Assembly (NCBI GenBank): GCA_031308135.1
Contig: JAHLJT010009355.1
Location: 6,807,074 to 6,871,073, forward strand
DNA: 64,000 bases
Source: Acheta domesticus
Taxonomy: Eukaryota; Arthropoda; Insecta; Orthoptera; Gryllidae
Direction: 5' to 3'
Each line of letters begins with the position of its first letter. The stretch's first letter is position 1. Below are positions 10,242-20,600 of this stretch, piece after piece. The notes beneath the pieces are model-generated. The model did not search any database. It worked only from the letters and a program-made list of their open reading frames with translations, and had not been told where the DNA came from. The translations under genes were made by a program, and so were the position numbers.

Positions 10242-11814
10242 AAAAAGTATCTCAACGCACTCAACAACAATACGAAACTAAGGGTAAACTATGTGCACTA
10301 GGAAAACCTGCAATTTGTATGGAATACAACTCTCCACACAGTGATTAGAAACACAAATATCTCACTAAAGAGATGGTATAGATTGATGAAGAATAATTAG
10401 TGCCATAATAAAACTGCAGCACTCTAAAAGGGAATAACCCGTTGAGTAGTTGTGTCCCAAAACTTAAATATGTGAATGAATCAGGGAAACGAACGAATTA
10501 TTTCCTTTATTGCCACCAAATATTGACTCAATTTCCAGAACAATGTCTCCCTAAATTTAAGGAATTTAGCATATTACTGCACAGGTGAGGACGGGTTGAA
10601 GTAGGGAGGACGTTACACAACGGGCTGGCAAAGTGACCGCATTCATCGCTCGTGGCTCCCACCAATAACACCTTACCAAAAAGTGGTTATTTCCGAAACA
10701 CTAGTGTACACACGTGCCCGGTCATGTTTCCTGCAAATCACTAAAACTCCGTCATACAAAATAAGAAATGTTCAGTCTCTAGAGGAAACACATCAACAAC
10801 TCTTCTTCGAAGAATCCAGTAATCGAACTACACCTTAGTCCAACCTGCCCCGTTCGCATCAAGGATGCAACCCGATCGTCGGGAGCGCGTCGCGGGGAAG
10901 CCTACCTGACCAGGCGACCGGATCGCCGCCTCTTCCCAGCCCCTGCCCGCTCCCCCTCCAGCCTCAGTCGGCCAGCCACTTCTTAGCGGAGCTCACGTAG
11001 CGTCCCAAGTCTCCGCTTGTATCGCCGTTTAAGGCATTAAGATAATTGCCGGGCTGGCGGAGCTGCTTCCCTTCGCCGCAGAGAGAGAGAGAGAGAGGCC
11101 CCTCTCATTAAAAGATTAGATATTTGACGCAAGCGGCTGCGGCGGAGGCAGCTTGCCCGCTCTAAGGCTGTCTTCTCCTTCAAGAATGTTTATGTAAAAT
11201 TTTACGCGGCAAAGCCCCTCCCGCTCTCTCTTTACGCCGTCGACTTTGCGCGTAAGTAACGCCGCCAGGGGTAGGCATCACGTGAGCGCCTCGCAGCCAA
11301 TTTGCGGGCGGTTAAGGCCTTCAGAAATCCGACCGCGACGCGGGCGGGAGAGCGCTCTCAAAAACCGCGCGGACGAAAGACGAAAGCGCAAACTCTCCAG
11401 GATGTTAAGAGTGATGGCGGAGGACGACTTGCAATAGAAGCAAAGAATGAAGATCTGGTGAGCAAAAAACGACGGACAAGAAATTAACAAAAGAGTTACA
11501 GAGTTAAAAGGACGAATGCTAAAAGAACCCGATGGCCAAAGTTGAAATTTAATGTAAAACGGAGATAAGCTGTAACAGCTACACCTTGCACAAGAGATAT
11601 TCGATTCTTCGGGGCTTCAAACGGACAAATGTACATTTACAGTATCTTCACAAATAGATGTATGCGAATGCAGCACTTCGTCAGCGTGTCATTCATCCCG
11701 AATACAACTTTTTTTTGTTATTTAAGGTACCATCAACTACTAGGTCATTAGCGACCACTATTGGATATAACGTTATGGAATCTATTAGGATGAAACGGTA
11801 TGGTGACAATACAA
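10242..11814. other. Copy A: AT-rich DNA and GC-rich patch, no gene seen
   Basis: AT-rich to about 10850, then a GC-richer segment (10850-11400) with a GA microsatellite at 11080-11098. No exon or RNA gene recognised. Confidence 0.4.
11080..11098. repeat. (GA)n microsatellite, copy A
   Basis: Short AG/GA run; the equivalent in copy B is at about 32938-32956. Confidence 0.85.
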
Positions 11815-11905
11815 CCATGCCCGAGGCGGGGACACGAACCCGCGACCCCCACGGTCCAAGATCACTACGACACTACTGCTTTAGCGATCTCGGCCACGGG
11901 GCCCA
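11815..11905 (-). mobile_element. tRNA-derived SINE head (family 1), copy A
   Basis: On the minus strand this begins GCCCCGTGGCCGAGATCGC, an A-box-like TGGCCGAG context, and later has the B-box GGTTCGTGTCC before CCCCGCCTCGGGCATGG. The ends GCCC/GGGC mimic an acceptor stem, but the interior does not form a good cloverleaf, so it is a tRNA-derived SINE promoter rather than a tRNA gene. The body presumably extends to lower coordinates; its 3' end is not clear. Copy B's version has single-base length differences in the same homopolymers. Confidence 0.75.
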
Positions 11906-14900
11906 CTAAATCCAATTTTATTGTCTTATTTATGCGCTGAACAGAACGTCCTCTGGCCCAACCGCGGTATCGACTCTCAGCGGCCGCGTCGCCGCCTTCA
12001 GTCTTCCCGGACGTCTAGCCGGCGCGGCGCCGCAACAGTCACGCCCCGAAGTCGCAGCGTCCTGCGGCGGGGCGGGGCGGGGCGGGGCCGCGCAGAAACG
12101 CGGGCTGCATGCGGCGCGGGGCCGAAAGCGGGCCGAAAATCCCGGGCCTCGCGGCGCGGCGGCCCACATTAAAACAATATTATAAGTGCAATAACGAGGG
12201 CAGTTTACAGGCGCCGCGACTAAACTCCTGCTCCTTCCTTCCCTCCCTCCCCGCCTCTCTTCTTAGCGGGAAAGCGGTGGCACGAGGGGTTCGGGGAAGG
12301 AGAACGGCTTGTGGAAGGGAAAGGGGGGAGGGGGAAGGGGGGAGGTGCGCGACGCGCCGAGCCGCCGGTTTGTATTTCGGTTTTTATTTCTCGCAAGTCC
12401 TCGAATACGAAATAAGATCCCCTGCAGATTCGCAACGCTGCTCATTGTGTTCACATGATTATTCTACAAGCGCGCGGGCGAATCGCGAGGGAGGGGAGGG
12501 GGAGGGGCGGGGGAAGGGGCGGGGGAGGGGCGTGGCAGGGCTGTGGCGAAGGGCTGCGGCCGCGCGCGACCCGCCAGCCAGGTGGCTCACCACGTCAACC
12601 GCAGACAGCTCTATCAATACACGGCATGGCTTTTGTGATTTTTGCACATTCATAATGCTCACTATGTGGATTGGAAGAACAGTAAAATGCGTAGTCAAAG
12701 AACTGGACAAGAATGCTATATCAGCTGATCATCATTACAATCAGAGCAACTATTTTCTGCTGGAAGAAAATAAAAATATTTGTATTCAAATGTAGCACAA
12801 ACAGGAGATATTTTGGATTCCTTTGAATATCTAATAAATTTTGTTGTCTTACTACAGGAACATCTATTCTATATATAACATCTCTTTTTATGACAGAAAT
12901 TTTCTTCGATTACGCGAATAAATTACATACGTTGTTTCATTTTATTAAAAATATATTAATGTATAACAACAAACTTTTATTAAAACTGCGTGAAATCATT
13001 TTGTAAGTAGACGTGCCGCTGAAAGACAGCTTCAGCGAACAATGATACATAGTTCTACGGACAAGAAATGACACCAATCTCATATAAATATATAATCATA
13101 TATAGTATCACTCTCATATATGATATAATCATCAATCACCAATCTTATTCTCACTATGAAGCGCTGGAAAACAAAATGGTCTTAATAAAATAAGATTTGC
13201 GGGTAAGTACAAAATTTGCATCCCGTAACAATGCCTTAAATTACCCACACAAAATACGATTATTAGCTTTCGCGTGTCACAGGAGCGCCGTCCGTGGGGA
13301 CGCAGGCCCATCCGAAGCGCCGATACATAGACACGCCCACCTCGCGTCTGCGTCCGCGCCAGCGCCCGCCCGCCCGCCCCGCCCGCGCCAGCGACACGAA
13401 CACTTTTTAGAGGACACAGAAGACGAGCTAGAAAGCGCGTAATGACCCGCGAAACATTGTTTGCAGGCACTTTGGGCGCTGAAAGCCGCATAATGCGAAG
13501 AAAGCCAAGGCCCCCTGCGCCGCCCGCTCCCAGGGGGTGTGCGGGAGGGGAGGGGGGGAGGGCGGGGCGATCGCGTGTGTTTCCCCGCCGGGGCCCCCGC
13601 TCGCTCGCCTAGGCGCGCCCGCGCCCCGAGCTGCCACAACGCGTGTTGCATGCGCCACACACTGCCACCATGCCCCCCCCCAAGAAGAAAAAAAGCAGAA
13701 GAAGAAGAAGAATGCAAACGCACCAGCGTATTACTTTCGCACCGAACAAAAATATCGATTTGCAATGAAATAAAGGAGTTCGTGGGAAAATTTTAGAAAT
13801 GAAATGTGAGACGGTTTTACTAGACATTGGGTAATATATTATAATGAAAGCTTTCATTAAAAATAATAATTATGAACACCGTGATTTATATACTGATCAC
13901 TTTTTCTATTGTACAAGGATTGGATATGAAGAATGTCCGGTCAACACCGGGTACTTCACTAGTATATTATAATTAAAGGTTTCCTAATATTATAAACATG
14001 ATAACAAAATTTCTTGTAATTTTTACGCAATGAAAAGAATGTTGTAAATGACATTCAGGCATTTACAGCAAACGAAAATAAAACGCAGAAAGAAAACATA
14101 AAACTTCAAATAATTGGCGGCAAAAGAACATATTTGCTAGATGTTATTTCAGATACGTTTGTTGTTTTTTGTTTACAATACATTTTTGTTTGCGTTAAAT
14201 TTACATTGACACGTTAGATACTTCCGTTTGCTCGTTGAGAAGTTTGTTTGGGAAGATAAAGAATATGCAACCGCTCGTTTGTTGTCACTCGGGCCCCACT
14301 GGCGTCTGCAGTCGCATGCACCGAGCCATCGCGAGAGTGAAGTGCGCCCCACCACCCCTACGCAGTGCCGTTGAACGCGCCACTTACACGCAGCAGCGGG
14401 AGGGAGTGCGTAAGAGAAGATATTCATCTTTCACGGTGATAGTTCAAGGAGATGCAATGGAAGAGCCTCATTCGGACGATTTTTAAATGGAATAAAAGAA
14501 ATGTAGGAACTCGAACTTGTAAGAAATTCCCTGGTGAATATTAATGAGTAAAATAACATTTTTTTCAATATGGAAGATTAAACCAGCCAACAGAATTTTA
14601 CATACCAAATTAATGGGCCATGATTATTTTAAAACGCAACGAATGAAGAAAAAAAAACTATTCACAATACAGAATTCGTGTACTCGTACTATCAGAGATT
14701 AAATGGTGGCGAGTGAAACGTTGAAACAAGGTTCCCCCCGTTGTTCGAAGGTGTTCGACCGAATCCCACGGCGTGGACATCCCCTGCGGAACATTATTAC
14801 TTTCGGCACGGAAGAGAAAAATATGTTGAACAGTGTAGTTATTCCAAGATTACAACTAAGGATATAACGGGTATTATATTAATGTGTTATGGCGAAACTT

Positions 14901-15523
14901 AAGAGCCGGCCCCGTTCTTGCTGGCGCTAATGCGTGCATGTCCTAAGAACGTGATACGGATGGTAAAGAATTGCGCGGAGCTTTACTTCGCCGAGTGGCG
15001 GGCTTAGGCAGGGGCTTTGCACGGGCGGAGGGGGCCGGAGGGGCGACTTCGCCCCCGCCAACGCCCACCCGCCCCCCGCCACGGAGCGCGGGGACCAGCC
15101 ACGCGAACAAACAGGGAAGCGCTGCCCGGACGCACTGGCGGCGGGAGAGAGACCGGCACGCGGACGGGCCGAGGGCAGCCGGATGCCCAAGTGACGAGAG
15201 TGGGCAAGCGAGAAGGCACGCTCAAGGAGAAGCAGCTCACAAACAGACGAACACGCGAGTAGTCGAGAACCATTGGAACAGTCAGTGGTGGACGAGATTG
15301 CGAATGTAAGGTGGTAGGTAAGTCGGCGGGGAGGTTGGTGAGAAGAGGTAAGAGTGTGACTGAAGATGTGTGTGGCTGAATGCATGAATTGGTACGACTG
15401 AAACTGAGATAAAATTTGAATAGGAATAAGACTGATATTCATCCCTCAGTTAGGACAGCAGCTGTTAGATGACTATAGGAGCGAGTAAACAGATATGGCT
15501 TGGAAGTGTGTGTGTGTGAATGG

Positions 15524-15560
<37 letters not shown>

Positions 15561-16248
15561 TACGTGTGTGTGTGTGTGTGTGTGTGAAACTCAGAAGCAT
15601 ACTGCAGTTGTATACAGGAAGAGTGAATAGTGCGAAATACTGAACGCATGAAACGTCTACGACTGAACAACGACTCAGAGAGCGTCTGTCGAATGTTGAG
15701 CTCTCTTGCAAAGCCGTGCATCGTTGGTGCGTTCGTTAGCATAAATTCTGGCTTTAAACGCAAACAGCCTTGCGGCTCTGATCCGTCGCGGCGATACTTG
15801 AAAAAAGAACGGGGGAATACATAGAGTCCAGGAGACCCGCTTCTGTGGTGAGATTACGCCACAAAATCACAGAAAGAACTGCACAGTTACAGTGATTATC
15901 TGAATACATATTCCCACAGAACGGTGAATGTTGAAGAATGTTATCTTTCAGAATACTTGACGAATTCCTTACTTATACATTACATTGGTGGGGATATTAG
16001 AAAGCGAAATTTATATCCACTGCGAGACGTCAAGCGTGGGTGAAAGGTATTGAAAATACAGTACACTTAAAAGTTACAGTGTGTAAATATGTTGACTCAA
16101 TGCAACAGAATGTACGAGTTGTATGTACATACACTCTCCGTCAATTTGTATGAGTTCATCCCCAAGAGAACTTTAGAATAAAGAAATGGTCTCTAGGACC
16201 CCAGTTCACTGAGACAAACGTGCTAGAAATGATTTAGGGACCAACAAT
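11906..16248. other. Copy A: alternating GC islands and AT-rich DNA, no gene supported
   Basis: GC-rich patches at about 11960-12180 (with a GGGGC run at 12065-12089), 12230-12590, 13270-13680 and 14970-15200. AT-rich stretches lie between. The 15110-15430 segment is purine-rich on the plus strand and has a consensus splice-donor string AG|GTAAGT at 15316-15323. It could follow an unrecognised first exon, but nothing else supports that. Long frames here are composition artefacts. Confidence 0.4.
15506..15586. repeat. (GT)n microsatellite, copy A
   Basis: Interrupted GT dinucleotide repeat. Its length and interruptions differ from copy B (37347-37425), as expected of an allelic or consensus-error difference. 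Confidence 0.93.
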
Positions 16249-16339
16249 CATGCCCACGGCGGGACTCGAACCCGCGACCGTTCAGACCGAGGCGCTGAAT
16301 CGGGACACGCCCTAGTCACCTCGGCTAGCCACGACGGCA
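16249..16339 (-). mobile_element. tRNA-derived SINE head (family 2), copy A
   Basis: On the minus strand GCCGTCGTGGCTAGCCGAGG carries an A-box-like TAGCCGAGGTG, and GGTTCGAGTCC is a perfect B box, followed by CGCCGTGGGCATGATTGTTGG. This end resembles family 1 (GGGCATGGTTGT), so the two SINE families are related. The spacing between boxes is larger than in a functional tRNA and there is no good anticodon stem, so I do not call a tRNA gene. Confidence 0.8.
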
Positions 16340-16584
16340 AACGATACATAATAATAAGTACATTTATTGAAGAAACGTCATTTTATTGAGTATGGAAGAT
16401 CCACAAGCTCATAAACAAATTATAAAATGTAAAAAAGAAAAAAAGAGCATGCGTTTTCAATTCCAATTTTCGAGTTCCAATAGATAACCTTTTTCCAAAA
16501 ATATAAGAGGCCGAGCCCACGCGAAAGAGTAGTTAAGAAAGTAACGTGATAAAAACGATCACCTCCTCGATGGTAATATTAACA

Positions 16585-16585
<1 letters not shown>

Positions 16586-16628
<43 letters not shown>

Positions 16629-16629
16629 T
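16586..16629. repeat. (AAT)n microsatellite, copy A
   Basis: About 14 ATA/AAT units on the plus strand, 80 bp from the NUP88 exon's donor side. Copy B is slightly shorter (about 38425-38464). Confidence 0.93.
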
Positions 16630-16707
16630 TAGCTTAAACAAAAAAGGCAGGGGAGAGGAAAGACAAACATCAGGTCAAAGACAAGAAGAAAGAGTCAGAA
16701 AGTTGAC

Positions 16708-16878
16708 CTGCAGGGCACGACGTCCTTGCCGCCCGAAGAAGGCGCCGGCGGGGCCCCAGCGCCGGGGCAGCTCGAGCACGGCGGCGCCGCGCGGGCCGGC
16801 CAGCGCCAGCTGCGTGCCCGTCTCGTTCACCCGCAGCGCCTCCACCGCGAACGACGGCGGGTCCGACGGCAGCAGCGT
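16708..16878 (-). CDS. NUP88: NUP88 (members only) internal exon, copy A
   Basis: NUP88 is a nuclear-pore protein of the cytoplasmic face that partners NUP214 and CRM1 in export. The minus strand has an acceptor (TGTGTGTTGCAG) at 16879, an exon opening with TLLPSDPPSFAVEALRVNET, and a donor AG|GTCAAC after 16708. The signature AGPRGAAVLELPRRWGPAGA matches the VLELPKRWG segment of the NUP88 N-terminal beta-propeller, aligning after the human LLCINPP.F block. The exon is GC-rich in AT-rich introns. The reading frame starts in phase 0. In this copy an extra base after FFG shifts the end of the frame; copy B lacks that base and reads FFGGKDVV, so the shift is probably a sequence error. No other NUP88 exon is recognised nearby, so flanking introns must be large. 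Confidence 0.85.
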
Positions 16879-19800
16879 CTGCAACACACAGCAACCGGCT
16901 CATTCACAAGCACAAGAGCACGTTTACGTACATGGACTCTCCAAGTAAACATCGGCTACGATTATTATGGCTATTCCACTCGTCAAATTAAAACAAATAA
17001 TTGGTTGTGTCATTTTGTATTGGTTGTATTGTGACATTGGTTGATTGTGTCATTTTGTATTTAACTAATACAACATGACACAATCGGAGCGGTGAATCTC
17101 AAAAAGTGTATCGCTTTTTCTATCCGATTTTTTCCCTACCGAGTCTCCCTACTGGCCAATCGTAAATTGTGTCTCATCTATCTTAGAAGGCGGTATACAT
17201 CGATTACTATGTCGAAGTCCAAGAATCTGTGTATGACCTATAACATACCCGCTTTGATTTTAAAACAGCTTCAAGTTATTTTCAATATTTGGCACATTTT
17301 GGAACTCTGTCGGACATACTTTTATTCGTGGAATAGTTCTATTTAATGCCGCTCGTGCTTTGAAAATTCTCAGATAAATCCCCGCCTCGCGTCGAGAGTC
17401 CGATGATTTATCGATAATTTCCAAAGAACTCATAGTATTACCTATGATAAATTGTATTTCGATATTTTTCTTTCAAAGATTACACACCCAGAAAATAGTA
17501 GCATGCAGGGTAAATTTCTGTAGTTTGAATTTTTAGAGAAATTACGATTTTATTGCAATTTTTCCTAATTAAAAAAATCATAATCTAAATATTCTGTGAA
17601 TTAAGATAAATCACGACCATGCGTTGACAATATTTTATGTGGATATTTGATTAATTTACCACATATTATCTTTAACGAAACATTCCACCTTTTCTTTCAT
17701 ATTTGTTCTTCCACTTTTTTTTCAAACTCTACAATTTGTAATTCCCCATAGTGAAATTACAAGCGTACTTTCCCGCAATTTCTTGTCATCCATTAATAAT
17801 TGAAATTTAATTTCTTGTTTGAGGATGTTTGTGATAATCCTCATCAACTAAGTCTTTCTCTCTCTGGTCCTCCATATATATTTCTTTCACGTACTAGAAT
17901 CGTCATAGTAGAACAAAGTATAATTGTAGTAAATAGCAGTGACCAAGAATCATGTGGTTACGAATAACCATGCTGTTATCACGTTACGAAGAAAAGAAAT
18001 GTTTCTTAACCAACCACGATTCACAATTTCGGAGTTCTGTGGCAAAATGTGTCTATTGTCATATAATTGATATCCAAATGACGTGTTCGCAGGCTTAAAG
18101 TGTAATAAAATGAAAAAAAAATTACTGAGAGATACGCAGTTTCATTATTTACTTATTGTATCGTTAAATACAAAATAAATAATAAACCAAGCCGCTGAAC
18201 TTTTTGCTTCCAAATTCCTTGATTCAACATCAAAGCGGAAATAAGATATTGCATAAGAATGCTTCCTGGTTTAACCTTTAACATACCATTTTAAATTTGA
18301 TCAATTCTATATAACAGATCCCAATTGTTGCATTCTCCTTAATATTTAAATATTAAAACGATGTATAAGAATATTACAAACTATGATCTATTTGTCCCAC
18401 ATAAAATTCTGCATTTTGAAAAGTACACTTGCAATATATCAAGAAAATAAACACTCGATTACAGTTCTGCATATCTGACGTCTTCAACGAGTGACGTACT
18501 TCACTACAGACGAAATGAAATTATCCTACACCCAATGCTCTACCAAACGCATTTCGTGCAGCACATCATACTCCGAAGGACTTTTTCAAGTTAGTAACGA
18601 GACGATGCAAACGAGCTAGAAACGCGCACAACGGTTGTCCACCCTCAAGCAACGAAGCTACAGAACACGGCAACCGCGGGCTGCAAGATTTCGATACGCA
18701 TTTCTTTCTATACGGCAATCCAGGCATAAAATCTATATAATAAGTTTTTCCGATACTCTCCATAACGAGCTCGAAGGTTCCCCCAATAATTGCCAAACTT
18801 GAACAACCCACGAGAGAAAGAAGAAGAAGAAAAAAAAAGAGCAACGTATGGCGCGGGAGACCGCATTCAGTTTTCCTCCCCTAAGGGGTTCATCCTCCCC
18901 CTACCTCCCCGTCCTATCCCGTCTCCCTGTCCTCAGGCCGTTCCTCCTTCCCGTCCCCCCTCCATGCCCTTCACGTAATGAGCCTATCCCGACGTACGCA
19001 GGGGGAAGAGATATTTTCATTATAGAAAATAGGGGAGCAGGTAATGAATCATTCGTCTTCAGCATAATGGTGTGCAGGACGCGTGGCTGGCTGCCTGGGT
19101 CGCATGCGTGTCCTGGGCGCATCGCGACCGACTTCAACGATAAGACGAGAGAAAAAAAAAGGAACATCGAAAAAAATACGCGACTGTCGAGCAGCAGAAT
19201 CTCGTCTGCGGTCGGGACGATGTCGAACGTGTCGCGTTGCCCGCGTGAACTTCTCGGGTCGGAGAACAGGGTCGAGGGGTGACGGTCGTTAGGAATTATC
19301 TTTCCCGCCGGAAAAAATGTCTGTCGCTTCCGTTTTCGTCCTCGGCTGGCTATACTAAGAGTCGTTACAGTACGTGAAATGCAATCGATATTTCTCCTGT
19401 CAAGAGTGCAAATATACAACGTGGAGATGGATCAGTAGAATATGAACAAGCAACACGGAAGAGAGTTGGGGAAACACGCAATACAATATGAGGTAACTTG
19501 TTAGTATTATCTCATATCTCATTCACCTGACAGAACTTTACTGAATAAAAGAAAGTATTTCACTTTCAGTGTTATAGAACGTGATCTCTGATATAAAACG
19601 AACTTCATCGTTCTTGTTATTACAGTACATCAATACTGACAAACTGTCTCAAAATAACTTTTAAAAAAAGAGGGAAATCTAAGACACGAAGTTAAACTTC
19701 GAAATAGAGCAAAAACCAACACAACAAACGTTTAGAGTAAAATAGTGACATTTGAAAACGAGTAGTTACGTTTTGAACAAGTTTTGACTCTCCTGATCAA

Positions 19801-20080
19801 ACCATCACAAAATTACTACTTTTCAACTCAGAAGGCCACCAGCGAAAATCTTTTTTCCCTTGTTGCTGCTACCTACTGACAAGTCTCAATGTAAATCACT
19901 ATGGGGCCCGACATTGCTTTAGTTTAATTTCCATTGCGGAGAATACAATTGTCCAATACGCAACTTAAAATAAAAAATTGTCTCACACACTCTGAACTAA
20001 ATAGCACAAAGTTAATGTCCATCCATCTGAAGTATTCCTTATTCACCCAGAGAATTCACAGCAAAAACGAACGACACGTC
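16879..20080. other. Copy A: probable NUP88 intron or flank, AT-rich
   Basis: AT-rich DNA with one strong hairpin (17043-17085) and a pyrimidine-rich patch (18870-18980). No upstream NUP88 exon was identified: nothing in the minus-strand frames resembles the N-terminal part that should precede TLLPSDPP. Confidence 0.45.
17043..17085. repeat. 19-bp hairpin (one mismatch), copy A
   Basis: GATTGTGTCATTTTGTATT pairs with its reverse complement across TAACT with one mismatch here. In copy B (38874-38916) the pairing is perfect. Just upstream is a degenerate direct repeat of TTGGTTGTGTCATTTTGTA. Confidence 0.85.
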
Positions 20081-20600
20081 TAGTGATGGCAAATTTACAC
20101 ACAAAAAAAACAAAACACGATACATCGCTAAAGGGTTGTGATGTCGATGAAAACATGGACAGTAAAAAATCGATGTTTTAAATTTACAGACTAATAAACA
20201 TGCTATTTCCTATCCGCTTTTAATATGGTGGAACTCATGCCAGTTATGAAAGTAATGGCATGAGTTTAACATCACATGTTACTGTGGGACGCCTATGGAT
20301 TCAGTGGAGTGTCTGGTTCAGGTTCACGAATTGTCAAACCGTCTGATGGCCATTTCTAACACTCTGTCACATGCCTGGCGATAATACAAGAAACTCCCAA
20401 ACTTCCTCAGATTGCACAGGCGAAATGTGCAGCATGATAAAGTGGATCACGCAAAACATCGATATTGCCTTGGATTGCGCTACGCCCTGCATTTTATAAA
20501 AAAAAAAAATTAAAAAATCGATGTCTTTGCAACAAAATATCGATGTTTCTGATGGAAAATATCGATGTTTAAAAAACATCGATGTTTTTTGCCATCCCTA
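20081..20600. mobile_element. hAT-type MITE with 8-bp target duplication, copy A
   Basis: A 520-bp element with terminal inverted repeats TAGTGATGGCAAA and TTTGCCATCCCTA (one mismatch), flanked by a perfect 8-bp direct repeat GACACGTC (20073-20080 and 20601-20608). Eight-bp duplications and TIRs of this type are hallmarks of hAT transposons. It encodes no transposase. Several ATCGATGTTT-like motifs cluster near both ends, as subterminal transposase-binding repeats do, and a 10-bp hairpin (AACTCATGCC/GGCATGAGTT, 20232-20266) lies inside. Copy B carries the same insertion at 41903-42427. Confidence 0.92.

Noticed and set aside
12109..12795. 228-codon plus-strand frame in copy A
   Set aside because: It is broken by indels in copy B (only shorter frames remain) and is low complexity where GC-rich, so it does not behave as a conserved gene.
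16249..16339. tRNA gene
   Set aside because: A and B boxes are present but there is no proper cloverleaf or anticodon stem, and the box spacing and trailing sequence fit a SINE head.
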